A stretch of DNA of 64,000 nt, from NCBI RefSeq assembly GCF_030269905.1, contig NZ_BSVC01000004.1:434001-498000 (forward strand), in the 5' to 3' direction. Source of the DNA: Pelosinus sp. IPA-1 (lineage in GTDB: Bacteria > Bacillota > Negativicutes > DSM-13327). The first letter of the stretch is position 1. Every line of letters starts with the position of its first letter. The notes below the pieces were generated by a model. It was not told the origin of the DNA. It saw only the letters and a list, made by a program, of their open reading frames with translations, and searched no databases. Shown one piece after another: positions 35,756 through 45,748 of the stretch. Position numbers and translations under genes: made by a program.

Positions 35756-37087
35756 CTATTTCACCCGTAGTAAGCGAGAAATAAAAAAACCATCTACCTG
35801 ATCAATATGTGGCCATAACTGAACCATTTCACCCTTATGCTCTTCTGAGGGAAAGAGTTGGCCTGCATGCTGAAGTGTGAAATCCTGATTATCTAACAAG
35901 AAACTATCAATAATATTTTGGTTTTCTTCAGGTTCTATTGTACACGTACTATATACTAAAGTGCCACCTATTTTTACGCATGCAGCAGCGCTCTTTAAGA
36001 TCGCCTTTTGTAAGACAGGTAAATCTTTAAACATAGATTCCGTTTTTCGCCAACGTGAATCCGCTTTACGCCTTAATACACCAAGACCAGAGCAAGGTGC
36101 ATCCACCAGTACTCGATCCGCTTGCCTTAAGTATTTATCGCTTAAGGTTGTCGCATCAATTGCCTGTGTTTCAATAATGCTAATACCTAATCGTTTTGCA
36201 TTCTCGTTAGTTAGTGCTAATTTATGATCATAGATATCAGTTGATAAAACACGCCCCTTATTTTCCATCAAAGCGGCTATATGGGTGCTTTTACCTCCAG
36301 GTGCACCGCAAGCATCAATAATAAACTCGCCTGGTTCGGGAGAGAGGACATGAGCAACTAACATAGAACTCTCATCTTGTATTTGGAATAACCCTTCGTT
36401 TAAGGATTTCAAAGTGTTCAATGCTGGATAACTATGACATACAATACCTTCTGGGGTCCAACGAGAAGGTTCAGCACTTACTCCTTCTTTTGCTAAAATA
36501 TCTAGAAGTTCTTCACGGGTAACTTTTAGAGTATTTGTGCGTAAGGAAAGAAGTGGTGTTACGTTATTAATTTGGCATAATTCTTCAGTAGCTTTAGGAC
36601 CTAGGCGCTTTAACCAACGAGCTACCATCCATTGTGGATGAAAGTACTTTAAAGATAAAAAGCGAAGAATATCCTTCTCCCGATCTGGATATACCACCTT
36701 ATCAGTTCCGCGACCCGCATTACGTAGGACAGCATTAACAAATTTAACAGTACCAGCATGTCCATACTTCTTAGTCAGTTCTACTGCCTGATTACAGGCT
36801 GCCGATACTGGCACTTTAGACAAAAAGAAGATTTGATACATACCCATACGTAAAATATTCAAAATAATTGGGGCTACTTTATCTAATGACCTGGTGACAA
36901 AATGACCTATAATCCAATCTAATGTCTTACCAGCTTTAATCGTACCATATACTAATTCTGTAACGAAACGACGATCTTGATCGGATATTTTATGACGATT
37001 GATCTCCCTTACCAAAGCTATATTTGCATAAGCTTTATTATTTGTTACATCATTTATAACCTTTAGCGCAATCTCTCTAGCATCCAT
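35756..37087 (-). CDS. rsmB: 16S rRNA m5C967 methyltransferase
   Basis: 443 aa. N-terminal NusB-like RNA-binding domain (about 1-135, MDAREIALKVIND) and a C-terminal Rossmann methyltransferase with DACGAPGGKSTHIA, DAPCSGLGVLRRK and STCTIEPEEN; the two Cys are the catalytic and release residues of m5C enzymes. ATG after AAAGGTG. 27 bases downstream of the DUF116 gene. Confidence 0.95.
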   Translation of the reverse strand: MDAREIALKVINDVTNNKAYANIALVREINRHKISDQDRRFVTELVYGTIKAGKTLDWIIGHFVTRSLDKVAPIILNILRMGMYQIFFLSKVPVSAACNQAVELTKKYGHAGTVKFVNAVLRNAGRGTDKVVYPDREKDILRFLSLKYFHPQWMVARWLKRLGPKATEELCQINNVTPLLSLRTNTLKVTREELLDILAKEGVSAEPSRWTPEGIVCHSYPALNTLKSLNEGLFQIQDESSMLVAHVLSPEPGEFIIDACGAPGGKSTHIAALMENKGRVLSTDIYDHKLALTNENAKRLGISIIETQAIDATTLSDKYLRQADRVLVDAPCSGLGVLRRKADSRWRKTESMFKDLPVLQKAILKSAAACVKIGGTLVYSTCTIEPEENQNIIDSFLLDNQDFTLQHAGQLFPSEEHKGEMVQLWPHIDQVDGFFISRLLRVK

Positions 37088-37113
37088 ATATTCACCTTTT
37101 ACACCTTTATATA

Positions 37114-37881
37114 TTAAGAAATGAAATCTTTTACCGCTTCCTCTACCCGTTTAACATCAATTCGTGTGTTACAACAAGGTCCATTCGGTCTTTCATTTAA
37201 CACACCAATAACCGGAAGTGGAAAAACATCCTGAATACCACTTGTCAAATCTCGTTCACAAGCAATGGCGAGCACTGCATGGGGACGAAGGGTTTTTATA
37301 ACTTTTCGGGCTAATGTCCCTCCAGTAGAAATTGTTACATGTACCCCATATTTTTCTGAGATGGTCAGCAAATCTCCAACCTGACAAGCTCCACATTTAC
37401 GACAATTGGCAATATCATGAGTCACTTTATATTGGCATAATTCTTGCTGAATACAATGAGGTGTAAGAATTAATAATTTATCAGGTGAAACTTTAATGTG
37501 TTTCTGATGAATTAAATAATTACTCACCTCAATAAAGGAACGTTCTACTCTTTCTTTTTCTACATCAAAAATTTTACCAATTTGGATGGCCAGAGGAAAC
37601 AGCAAGTTAATTGCAGACCAAGCTGGCCCTTGAAACAAAGATAATGTAGAAAAACCTAAGATGGCTAAAATAATGCCGCCAACCCCAATCCCAATAGCCA
37701 ATAAAACCATTCCTAACAAAACTCCAAGAACAACTGGCAGAAAAGTACTAATATTAGCGAGACCAGGGAAACTAACCATCCACAATCCATAGGTAGAAAG
37801 AGTGGCTAAAAACAGACTAGCCAATATGAGTGCCAAAAACAATCGTTTCTTGGGACGAGCTATCACCTCAATCACTACCAT
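37114..37881 (-). CDS. DUF116 domain-containing membrane protein
   Basis: 255 aa. Two or three membrane segments at the N-terminus (about 12-80), then a cytoplasmic Cys-rich domain. Cys are grouped as CIQQELC, CRKCGAC, CERD and GPCCNTRID, so an iron-sulfur or zinc site is plausible. DUF116 proteins are common between fmt and rsmB in Bacillota; the function is unknown. The annotated ATG at 37881 is close to its ribosome site; a GTG two codons on has better spacing. Probable operon member. Confidence 0.85.
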   Translation of the reverse strand: MVVIEVIARPKKRLFLALILASLFLATLSTYGLWMVSFPGLANISTFLPVVLGVLLGMVLLAIGIGVGGIILAILGFSTLSLFQGPAWSAINLLFPLAIQIGKIFDVEKERVERSFIEVSNYLIHQKHIKVSPDKLLILTPHCIQQELCQYKVTHDIANCRKCGACQVGDLLTISEKYGVHVTISTGGTLARKVIKTLRPHAVLAIACERDLTSGIQDVFPLPVIGVLNERPNGPCCNTRIDVKRVEEAVKDFIS

Positions 37882-37888
37882 TCACCTT

Positions 37889-38830
37889 CTATTCTAATAT
37901 ATCGCCAACACGCAGCCCATAACCACAAGTAAAGTCACTTGCACTCATACGCCTTTTACTGTCAGGCTGAATTTCTAAAACTTCTAGCATTCCCTGCCCT
38001 GCTTCTACTACAAAACCATCTGCAGTAATCTTTGTTATTCTACCAGGATGAGTTACTATCTCGTCAGACGGATAAACCCTAGTTCGCCAGGTCTTTAGGT
38101 TTTTACCTCGGTAACAACAATAAGCACCGGGCCAAGGATTAAGTCCTCTGACTAAGTTATGTATATCTAACGCTGACTCTTGCCACTTAATACGTTCTAA
38201 TTCTCTATTTAACATAGAAGCATAGGTAGCAGATGCATGATTTTGTGCCATACGCGGTGCTTTATTACCCGCAATTAATTTTATTGTTTCACTAAGAACG
38301 TTAGCACCAACACACTTCAACTTATCATGAATGTCTCCGGTCGTTTCCGTTTCTCCAATAGGTACCTCTTCTTTTAGTATCATATCACCAGTATCCATTC
38401 CAATGTCCATATACATAGTAGTAACACCTGTAAATTTATCCCCTTTAATAACGGACCAATGAATCGGTGCAGCTCCACGATAAAGAGGCAATAAGGAGGC
38501 ATGCACGTTAATACAACCTAATAAGGGTAAATCCAATATACTTTTAGGTAATAATTGGCCAAATGCAACAACAATAATAATATCCGGTTTTAATAAAGAT
38601 AATTCAACTTGAAACGCAGCCTCTTTTACTTTAGCTGGTTGCAAAACAGGTAAACCATAACTTAGTGCTGCTTGTTTGACTGGCGATTCAGCTAACTTCT
38701 GCCCCCGTCCTTTGGGACGATCTGGCTGGGTTACTACTGCAACAACATTATAGTTATCTGCTATTAATTTATCCAAACAAGGGACGGCAAAATCTGGCGT
38801 CCCCATAAATACTACTCGTAAATTTGACAT
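37889..38830 (-). CDS. fmt: methionyl-tRNA formyltransferase
   Basis: 313 aa, formylates initiator Met-tRNA. N-terminal domain: VVFMGTPDFAVP, HASLLPLYRGAAPIHW (the catalytic Asn-His-Asp region), GMDTGDM. C-terminal RNA-binding domain from about residue 205, with RGLNPWPGAYC. Start ATG at 38830, 2 bases from the def stop (TAAGATG) and after AGGGGT; a longer frame has no ribosome site. The def-fmt pairing is typical. Confidence 0.96.
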   Translation of the reverse strand: MSNLRVVFMGTPDFAVPCLDKLIADNYNVVAVVTQPDRPKGRGQKLAESPVKQAALSYGLPVLQPAKVKEAAFQVELSLLKPDIIIVVAFGQLLPKSILDLPLLGCINVHASLLPLYRGAAPIHWSVIKGDKFTGVTTMYMDIGMDTGDMILKEEVPIGETETTGDIHDKLKCVGANVLSETIKLIAGNKAPRMAQNHASATYASMLNRELERIKWQESALDIHNLVRGLNPWPGAYCCYRGKNLKTWRTRVYPSDEIVTHPGRITKITADGFVVEAGQGMLEVLEIQPDSKRRMSASDFTCGYGLRVGDILE

Positions 38831-38831
38831 C

Positions 38832-39287
38832 TTATTTACCCCTATGAATGGTTTGCGCTTTTTCAATAAATAATATGCCATCCAGATGATCAATTTCATG
38901 CTGTAAGGCTCTAGATAACAAACCAGTTCCTGTAATACTTATATTTTTCCCAAAACGGTTTAAACCAGTTACTGTGACTTCCGCAAATCGTTCTACTTCA
39001 CCAAAAACACCTGGTATACTTAAGCAGCCTTCATTTCCCAGTTCACAGCCTTCACTTTTCGTAATAACTGGATTTATTAGTTCAATTAACTCTTCATTTA
39101 CATCAATCACGATCACTCGAAGAGATATACCTACTTGGGGTGCTGCCAAGCCTACTCCATCGGCACTATACATTGTCTGTGCCATATCATCAAGAAGTTT
39201 CCTAATTTTTTTATCAACACGTAACACTGGCTCCGCTTTCGTTTTTAATACCTTATCGCCAGCTTTTCTAACGTCCATTATAGCCAT
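38832..39287 (-). CDS. def: peptide deformylase
   Basis: 151 aa metalloenzyme that removes the N-formyl group from new proteins. All three motifs are present: GVGLAAPQVG, EGCLSIPG (metal Cys) and QHEIDHLDG (metal His pair and catalytic Glu). ATG after AGGAGG. Between priA and fmt. Confidence 0.96.
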   Translation of the reverse strand: MAIMDVRKAGDKVLKTKAEPVLRVDKKIRKLLDDMAQTMYSADGVGLAAPQVGISLRVIVIDVNEELIELINPVITKSEGCELGNEGCLSIPGVFGEVERFAEVTVTGLNRFGKNISITGTGLLSRALQHEIDHLDGILFIEKAQTIHRGK

Positions 39288-39369
39288 AATAACCTCCTAG
39301 TAGATAAATCATGCCAAAATTCTATCATAGAAACATATAAAAATCCACGTTTAATATAAACAATATTTT

Positions 39370-41802
39370 TCACATAATACTAACTGGTTCAACATCAATA
39401 ATAACATCTGGTCGCGTAGTTAGGCCCATCGCAACTATATGAGGCTTTACGTCCACAAGATTATCTGTTTTTACAATGATATTCATACGAAAAATATCAT
39501 TTATCTTAGCAACAGGGGCTGGAAATGGCCCTATTACTTCTATATTTTTATTTTCTTTTACTAGACTTCGTAATTCTGTTATTAGCTTATCAGCTAGATT
39601 TCGAGCCTTTCCTTCTTCATCAGCCTGAACTGTAAGTTTAAGAATTTGACTATAGGGTGGATAAGAAAGGGCTTTACGAAAAACGATTTCAGCATCATAA
39701 AAGCTTCGGTAATCATGTTCAGCCCCCGCTTTTACTGCATAATGCTCGGGATTATAAGTTTGAACTACAACTTTGCCTGCCTTCTCACCACGCCCTGCCC
39801 TACCTGCGGCCTGAGTTAACAAGGCAAACACACGCTCTGCTGCCCTAAAATCAGGTAAATTCAATATACTATCAGCTGCTATGATACCCACGGCTGTAAC
39901 ACTTTTTACATCATGCCCTTTAGCTACCATTTGCGTACCAAGTAAAATATCATATTCGCCTTTTGAAAATCCATCTAAAATACGATCATAAGCCATCTTC
40001 CCGCCAGTAGTATCTTGGTCCATCCGCACTATACGTACATCTGGAAATAGCTTCATTAACTCTTCTTGTAATTTTTGCGTGCCTGTGCCAAAAAAGCGAA
40101 TATAACGACTGCTGCATTCTGGACAAACATCGGGCACCTCTTCAATACATTGGCAGTAATGACACTTCAGTTTTTTACCTATAGAATGGTACACTAAAGA
40201 AATATCACAATGCTTGCACCGTACAATATGCCCACATTCTCGACACATTACAAAGGTAGCATAACCACGACGATTCAATAAAATAATAGCCTGCTCACCG
40301 CGGTTTATTGTCTCAGTTAGCAATTCTTGCAAAGGCAAGGAGATGACACTACGCCTTTTATTACGTAATTCTTCACGCATATCAACAACCGTAACCGCAG
40401 GTAACAACGCATTTGCAATCCGCTTTGACATAGCAAGCATTGTATGCTGCCCCTCTAAAGCTTGATAATATGTCTCAACTGCTGGCGTAGCACTTCCCAT
40501 TATTACCACTGCACCTGCCAAATTAGCTCTCATTAAAGCTACCTGTCTCGTATGATAGCGCGGTGTTTCCTCTTGCTTGTAAGTAAATTCATGCTCTTCA
40601 TCCATTATAATTATTCCGATATCTACCAAAGGTGCAAAAATGGCTGAACGAGCACCAATAACAATACCTGCTTCTTTTCTACGAAGACGCTGCCAAGCAT
40701 CATAACGTTCACCAGTAGATAGCTTACTATGCATGACTACCACATCATCACCAAACCGAGCCTTAAATCGTGAGACAATTTGGCTTGTAAGGGCAATTTC
40801 AGGGACTAAAACAATCGCCTGACGGTAATTTTGACGAGCTACTGCCACTGCTTCGATATAGACTTGGGTTTTACCACTTCCAGTAATGCCATGAAGTAAA
40901 AAAGACTCAAATTCCTTAGCTTGCATTTTCGGTATAATTTTTCCCAATACTTGCTGTTGTTCAGTCGTTAATGAAACAGTATTTTTTGTTTCCGATAAAT
41001 CAGCATAGCTATCACGAACTATCTGAACTTTTTCAATTTTAACAATGCCCTCTTGTACCAATTTTTTGACAGTATCATAACTAGTATTACTTTTTTTCAA
41101 GTCATCGTAAGAAAGCTGCCCATACTCTATTAAATAATTCAATAAACGGCATTGTGCTGGTTTTCTAACTAAACTGCTAATAAGGGTTTGGGCGGATTCA
41201 ATAGATATGTCTAAATAGATTACACTTTTATAAAGATGTGTACCAGTCTTTTTTCCGATTGACTCTCCAACTATTACTTTCTTACGTAGTAAATATTGTA
41301 TGACTTTTAATACACCAGCACCAAACTGTTTTTCTAATTTGGACGAAAGTACCGATCGCTGCTCATATATATATATAAATACCTGGTAATATTCTGCTGA
41401 TTTAGCTAATAACTCAGTTAATGTTTTCTGAATATCCCGATCAGTGCCTACCGAATAAAGTGTAACACTTTTTATGCCTGATTTCCCTGGAATAAACAAA
41501 CGCATCGCATCAACTAAATTACAAAGATAATATTCACTAATACACCTAGCAGTATGCATCATATGCTCATCAAACCATATGTCATTATCCAATGTATCTA
41601 AAATAGGTTTTAGGTTAATTATATCAGAATCTTCACCCTGAGTAATATCAATAATAAAACCCTCTAGTTTGCGATTTCCAAAAGGCACTAATACACGCCA
41701 ACCTACAGCAACACAATCTAAGTGTTCAGGAATATGATATGAAAAAGCTTTGTTAATGTTTTTAGTTGTAAGATTTACTAAAACTTGTGCTATACGTTGC
41801 AT
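39370..41802 (-). CDS. priA: primosomal protein N' (PriA helicase)
   Basis: Restart helicase of about 810 aa. Order: 3' DNA-binding domain with FSYHIPEHLD, winged helix, helicase motifs HGITGSGKTQVY (Walker A) and MDEEHEFTYKQ (II), two zinc-binding modules with the pairs CRECGH, CKHCD, CHYC and CPECS, then AGRAGRGEKAG (VI). The start is taken at the ATG at 41802 after GGTGG; ATGs at 41814 and upstream are possible. It begins right after the metK terminator, so it probably has its own promoter. Confidence 0.94.
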   Translation of the reverse strand: MQRIAQVLVNLTTKNINKAFSYHIPEHLDCVAVGWRVLVPFGNRKLEGFIIDITQGEDSDIINLKPILDTLDNDIWFDEHMMHTARCISEYYLCNLVDAMRLFIPGKSGIKSVTLYSVGTDRDIQKTLTELLAKSAEYYQVFIYIYEQRSVLSSKLEKQFGAGVLKVIQYLLRKKVIVGESIGKKTGTHLYKSVIYLDISIESAQTLISSLVRKPAQCRLLNYLIEYGQLSYDDLKKSNTSYDTVKKLVQEGIVKIEKVQIVRDSYADLSETKNTVSLTTEQQQVLGKIIPKMQAKEFESFLLHGITGSGKTQVYIEAVAVARQNYRQAIVLVPEIALTSQIVSRFKARFGDDVVVMHSKLSTGERYDAWQRLRRKEAGIVIGARSAIFAPLVDIGIIIMDEEHEFTYKQEETPRYHTRQVALMRANLAGAVVIMGSATPAVETYYQALEGQHTMLAMSKRIANALLPAVTVVDMREELRNKRRSVISLPLQELLTETINRGEQAIILLNRRGYATFVMCRECGHIVRCKHCDISLVYHSIGKKLKCHYCQCIEEVPDVCPECSSRYIRFFGTGTQKLQEELMKLFPDVRIVRMDQDTTGGKMAYDRILDGFSKGEYDILLGTQMVAKGHDVKSVTAVGIIAADSILNLPDFRAAERVFALLTQAAGRAGRGEKAGKVVVQTYNPEHYAVKAGAEHDYRSFYDAEIVFRKALSYPPYSQILKLTVQADEEGKARNLADKLITELRSLVKENKNIEVIGPFPAPVAKINDIFRMNIIVKTDNLVDVKPHIVAMGLTTRPDVIIDVEPVSIM

Positions 41803-41833
41803 TGTTACCACCATTCCATGATACTTAATAAAA

Positions 41834-41867
41834 TTAAAAAGGGGGAATCTCACTGAGTCCCCCTTTT
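41834..41867 (-). terminator. terminator after metK
   Basis: AAAAGGGGGA (41837-41846) pairs with TCCCCCTTTT (41858-41867) around an 11-base loop; T-run on the minus strand. It ends 32 bases before the priA start. Confidence 0.85.
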
Positions 41868-41931
41868 ATCATTAGCTATACCTATAAAATTCGTATGATG
41901 AGATAAAAACCCTGCAAGAAATTATTAAAAA

Positions 41932-43122
41932 TTAAAGATTTGCTTCCTTACGTAAAATTTCTGCTTTATCAGTGCGTTCCCAAGGCAAATCAATATCAGT
42001 ACGGCCAAAGTGTCCGTAAGCTGCTGTTTGACGATAAATCGGACGACGCAAGTCCAAGGTTTTAATAATGCCAGCTGGACGCAAATCAAAATGTTTTTTA
42101 ATCAGCTCGGCAATCAGTTTTTCATCTACTTTAGCCGTGCCAAAAGTCTCTACCATAATCGAGACTGGATGCGCCATACCAATAGCATAAGCTAACTGGA
42201 TCTCACATTTATCTGCTAATCCTGCCGCAACTACGTTTTTGGCAACGTAGCGAGCTGCATAGGCAGCTGAGCGATCTACTTTGGTACAATCCTTACCAGA
42301 GAATGCACCGCCACCATGACGTGCCATTCCACCATATGTATCAACAATGATTTTACGGCCAGTCAAACCAGCATCGCCTTGAGGTCCACCTATTACAAAA
42401 CGGCCTGTTGGGTTAATATAGTATTTCGTATTTGCATCTAATAGATGAGCTGGAACAATTGGTACAATAACTTTTTCAATCAAATCTTTTTCAATAGTTG
42501 CTAATTCAACTTCAGGACCGTGCTGGGTTGAAATTACGATCGTATCGACACGAAGAGGTTGTCCATCTTCATATTCCACCGTTACTTGTGTTTTTCCATC
42601 AGGACGTAAATAATCAACTTCTTCATTTTTACGGACTTCTGTTAAACGACGAGCTAACTTATGTGCTAAGGATATTGTCAATGGCATATACTCTGGAGTT
42701 TCATTGGTTGCGTAACCAAACATCATTCCTTGGTCACCAGCACCGATTGCTTCAATATCATCCATTTGTCCTTGTTTTGCTTCTAGCGCCTTGTCAACAC
42801 CCATCGCAATATCAGCGGATTGCTCACCTATGGAAACCAGTACACCACAAGTGTCACCATCAAAGCCATATTTTGCACGTGTATAGCCAATTTCTTTAAT
42901 TGTATCACGTACTATCTTAGGAATATCCACATAACAATTCGTTGTTATTTCACCAACTACATGTACTTGACCTGTTGTCAACAAAGTCTCACATGCTACC
43001 CGTCCCATAGGATCTTTTGCCATAATGGCATCTAATACACCATCTGAAATCTGATCCGCCATTTTATCAGGATGTCCTTCAGTAACAGACTCTGAAGTAA
43101 ATAATACGCGTTTTTTTTCCAC
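41932..43122 (-). CDS. metK: S-adenosylmethionine synthetase
   Basis: 396 aa, makes SAM from methionine and ATP. Motifs: [12 protein letters not shown] (ATP and metal), the [12 protein letters not shown] loop near residue 115, [28 protein letters not shown] and [10 protein letters not shown]. Start GTG at 43122 after TTGGAGG; TTG five codons earlier overlaps that site. Single gene behind a SAM-I riboswitch with a terminator after it. Confidence 0.96.
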   Translation of the reverse strand: MEKKRVLFTSESVTEGHPDKMADQISDGVLDAIMAKDPMGRVACETLLTTGQVHVVGEITTNCYVDIPKIVRDTIKEIGYTRAKYGFDGDTCGVLVSIGEQSADIAMGVDKALEAKQGQMDDIEAIGAGDQGMMFGYATNETPEYMPLTISLAHKLARRLTEVRKNEEVDYLRPDGKTQVTVEYEDGQPLRVDTIVISTQHGPEVELATIEKDLIEKVIVPIVPAHLLDANTKYYINPTGRFVIGGPQGDAGLTGRKIIVDTYGGMARHGGGAFSGKDCTKVDRSAAYAARYVAKNVVAAGLADKCEIQLAYAIGMAHPVSIMVETFGTAKVDEKLIAELIKKHFDLRPAGIIKTLDLRRPIYRQTAAYGHFGRTDIDLPWERTDKAEILRKEANL

Positions 43123-43149
43123 AATTTCTACCTCCAATAATTAATAAAA

Positions 43150-43196
43150 ATAAAAAAACTCCCATAAGGGAGGGTGATTGTCACTGTCACTCTCCC
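43150..43196 (-). terminator. SAM-I expression platform: terminator and competing antiterminator
   Basis: CTCCC (43168-43172, minus sense) pairs with GGGAG (43159-43163) and is followed by a seven-T run: the terminator. The same CTCCC can instead pair with GGGAG at 43192-43196 (plus an inner GTGA/TCAC, 43187-43190 with 43174-43177): the antiterminator. P1 of the aptamer uses part of the latter, so SAM binding frees the terminator. Confidence 0.85.
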
Positions 43197-43297
43197 ATCT
43201 TGCGGATTTCACCGCAGGAATTGGCACCGTTTTTGGATATTCCAAATGGTTGCCGCGGTTTCATCGGGCCATTCCCTCCACCATCTCTTGATGAGCC
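43192..43297 (-). promoter_or_regulatory. SAM-I (S-box) riboswitch aptamer
   Basis: Minus-strand S-box blocks: AAGAGATGGTGGAGGGAATG, GCCCGATGAAACC, GGCAACC, then a GGTGCCAATTCC block. P1 is CTCATC (43290-43295) with GATGGG. It should switch off metK when SAM is high. Confidence 0.95.
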
Positions 43298-43320
43298 AAT
43301 ATATAATTCTGCCAAATCAA

Positions 43321-43349
43321 ATTTTAAAGTAAAATAGAACAAAAATCAA
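43321..43349 (-). promoter_or_regulatory. promoter of metK
   Basis: TTGATT (43344-43349), 17-base spacer, TAAAAT (43321-43326) on the minus strand, about 25 bases before the riboswitch. It lies right at the coaBC stop. Confidence 0.6.
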
Positions 43350-43350
43350 C

Positions 43351-44547
43351 CTATTTTCGACATTCTATGTGAATTTTATCTAAAATAACTTCTGCTAGCC
43401 TTTTTTTAGACATTTGAGGCAACTCTTCTATACGACCGTCACGGTACAACAATTTTGCTATATTTGTGTCCGTATTAAATCCGGCACCAGGTATAGTAAC
43501 ATCATTAGCGACAATCATATCTAAATTTTTTCTCGTTAATTTATCTTGTGCATGAACTAGTAAATCCTGAGTTTCAGCAGCAAAACCAACCAATATCTGA
43601 TGTTTCTTTAGGTGCCCAAGCTGTAGTAAGATATCCGGATTTTTCTCTAGTATCAAATGTAGCGTCTCACCAGTCTTTTTAATTTTATGCTCCGACATAC
43701 TCTGTGGACGATAATCCGCTACTGCCGCTGCCTTTATCACAATATCACTTTCCGCAAAATGAGCCAATACGGCATCCTGCATCTGTGATGCTGATTGTAC
43801 AAATTCTATTGTAACACCAGGTGGCGAAACTAAATGAGTAGGTCCCGATATTAAAGTGACTTTTGCTCCTCTGTGCGCAGCAACCTCCGCCAATGCATAG
43901 CCCATTTTCCCACTAGAGCGGTTACCGATATATCTTACGGGATCAATTGCCTCCTGCGTTCCACCTGCAGTAATTAATATCTTTTTCCCTGTAAAATCAT
44001 GATTGGTTTTTAGTATCTCAATTACCTTTTCTACAATAGCCTCTGGCTCAGGTAAACGTCCTACACCCTCTGTACCACATGCTAATTTACCACAATCTGG
44101 ATCCATAAAGTAATAATCTAATTGAGTCAGCTTACTAATATTTTGCTGAACAATGGTATTTAAATACATATTCGTATTCATAGCTGGCACCATTAAGATT
44201 GGTGCCGTTGTCGCCATAACCGTAGTAGATAACATATCATCCGCTATACCATTGGCTATTTTACCAATAATATTTCCCGTTGCAGGAGCCAATAAAAACA
44301 AATCTGCTCTACTAGCTAATGCAATATGTTCAACATTCCAATTGGTAGCTTCTGCCCACATATCAACTACAACCGGATGTCCACTTATTTCTCGGAAAGT
44401 CAATGGGGTAACAAAGTTAGTCGCTGCCTTAGTCATAATAACATATATGTTGGCGCCCTGTTTTTTTAGACGGCTAACGACATCCACTACTTTATAAGCA
44501 GAAATACCACCAGCTACGCCAACAACAATATTCTTTCCCTTTAACAT
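43351..44547 (-). CDS. coaBC: phosphopantothenoylcysteine decarboxylase / phosphopantothenate--cysteine ligase
   Basis: 398 aa bifunctional enzyme of coenzyme A synthesis. CoaC half (about 1-185, FMN): GVAGGISAYK, ATNFVTPLTF, VPAMNTNMY and the catalytic Cys in LACGTEGVGRLPEP. CoaB half (from about 190): ITAGGTQEAIDPVRYIGN, RSSGKMG, AAVADYRP, and KKTGETL. ATG after TAGGAGG. Last gene of the yicC-remA-gmk-rpoZ-coaBC run. Confidence 0.96.
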   Translation of the reverse strand: MLKGKNIVVGVAGGISAYKVVDVVSRLKKQGANIYVIMTKAATNFVTPLTFREISGHPVVVDMWAEATNWNVEHIALASRADLFLLAPATGNIIGKIANGIADDMLSTTVMATTAPILMVPAMNTNMYLNTIVQQNISKLTQLDYYFMDPDCGKLACGTEGVGRLPEPEAIVEKVIEILKTNHDFTGKKILITAGGTQEAIDPVRYIGNRSSGKMGYALAEVAAHRGAKVTLISGPTHLVSPPGVTIEFVQSASQMQDAVLAHFAESDIVIKAAAVADYRPQSMSEHKIKKTGETLHLILEKNPDILLQLGHLKKHQILVGFAAETQDLLVHAQDKLTRKNLDMIVANDVTIPGAGFNTDTNIAKLLYRDGRIEELPQMSKKRLAEVILDKIHIECRK

Positions 44548-44556
44548 AACGACCTC

Positions 44557-44763
44557 CTACTTTATACCGCTTTTGGTCCGCTCATAGGATATTTTGTCTT
44601 GCGCTACTTCCTCTAAAGCAATGGTTACTTGCTTATTCGACTTGCTCTCAACCATGGGTACTGAACCGTCCATAAGTTCTCGAGCACGCTTAGCCGCAAG
44701 CACAACCAATGTATATTTACTATCAACTTTAGTCACTAAAACATCTAATGATGGATGAATCAT
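44557..44763 (-). CDS. rpoZ: RNA polymerase omega subunit
   Basis: 68 aa. MIHPSLDVLV, then the conserved core KYTLVVLAAKRARELMDG. It helps assemble RNA polymerase. ATG after AGGGGGA. The gmk-rpoZ-coaBC order is common in Bacillota. Confidence 0.94.
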   Translation of the reverse strand: MIHPSLDVLVTKVDSKYTLVVLAAKRARELMDGSVPMVESKSNKQVTIALEEVAQDKISYERTKSGIK

Positions 44764-44780
44764 AGTAGTCCCCCTAAGTT

Positions 44781-45398
44781 TTATTTATTAAAATTAGTTA
44801 ATATTTCTTCCACTATATTGTCATTACGTACCACTTGGCACTTTTCTGCAGTAATAATTGATAAAACCTTGTTTGTTGCTTCTTGCACCTCATCATTTAC
44901 TACTATGTAGTTATAATTATGTACGTATGTCAATTCATTATTAACACAACTGAGCCTTTTCTTTATCACATCCAAGCTGTCAGTACCTCTTTTATGAATG
45001 CGATTCGCTAGCTCATCCAAGGACGGTGGTGCAATATAGATAAACACTCCTTGGGGGAATCTTTTTTTTATCTGCGTAGCTCCCTGTGCATCTATTTCTA
45101 AGACAACATCCTTACCATTTTGTAATAAATCCTTTACATGACGGCATGGTGTTCCATAAAAATTGCCATAAACTTCAGCCCATTCCAACAACTCATCATT
45201 TTTTATCATATTCTCAAATTCTTCACGAGAAACAAACCAGTAATTAACCCCATGTTTTTCTCCTACACGTGCTGCCCGTGTAGTGGCAGATATGGAATAG
45301 TTTAATTCAGGATATCTACGCAGCAATTCTTGACAAATTGTCCCTTTACCTGCTCCAGATGGACCAGATAAAACAAGTAAAATTCCCTCTTTTGTCAT
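44781..45398 (-). CDS. gmk: guanylate kinase
   Basis: 205 aa, phosphorylates GMP and dGMP. P-loop LSGPSGAGKGT at the N-terminus, then SATTRAARVGEKHGVNYWF (GMP site) and the YIAPPSLDEL segment. Start ATG at 45398 after AAAGGAG; a longer frame of 7 codons has its own ATG but no ribosome site. Confidence 0.96.
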   Translation of the reverse strand: MTKEGILLVLSGPSGAGKGTICQELLRRYPELNYSISATTRAARVGEKHGVNYWFVSREEFENMIKNDELLEWAEVYGNFYGTPCRHVKDLLQNGKDVVLEIDAQGATQIKKRFPQGVFIYIAPPSLDELANRIHKRGTDSLDVIKKRLSCVNNELTYVHNYNYIVVNDEVQEATNKVLSIITAEKCQVVRNDNIVEEILTNFNK

Positions 45399-45422
45399 AC
45401 ATGCTGCTCCTTTCATCATCTG

Positions 45423-45689
45423 CTATTCTGCAGTGTCCTCGCTAGTTTCTTTGCTGGCAAGGCGATGAGCTACGGTTTCAGGCTGCACTGCAGATAAAAT
45501 TACATGATCACTGTCAGTAATAATTACAGCTCTAGTACGTCTTCCATAAGTTGCATCAATTAACATTCCTCTGTCACGAGCTTCTTGAATAATTCTTTTA
45601 ATTGGCGCCGATTCAGGACTGACAATAGATATGATTCTATTCGCAGATACAATATTACCAAAGCCAATATTGATAAGTTTTATTTCCAT
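45423..45689 (-). CDS. remA: extracellular matrix regulator RemA (DUF370)
   Basis: 88 aa. [12 protein letters not shown], then the conserved [12 protein letters not shown] and [16 protein letters not shown] segments and [13 protein letters not shown]. In Bacillus RemA is a DNA-binding activator of matrix and osmoprotection genes that forms rings; its role in this organism is untested. ATG after AAGGGGGA. Located between yicC and gmk, the usual context. Confidence 0.94.
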   Translation of the reverse strand: MEIKLINIGFGNIVSANRIISIVSPESAPIKRIIQEARDRGMLIDATYGRRTRAVIITDSDHVILSAVQPETVAHRLASKETSEDTAE

Positions 45690-45748
45690 ATAAAAATCCC
45701 CCTTATTTTTTATATCGCTAGCATCTACCTATGGTTCTTTATTTGATT

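Noticed and set aside
42498-42899. 133-codon plus-strand frame opposite metK
   Set aside because: Antisense shadow with no start signal or domain.
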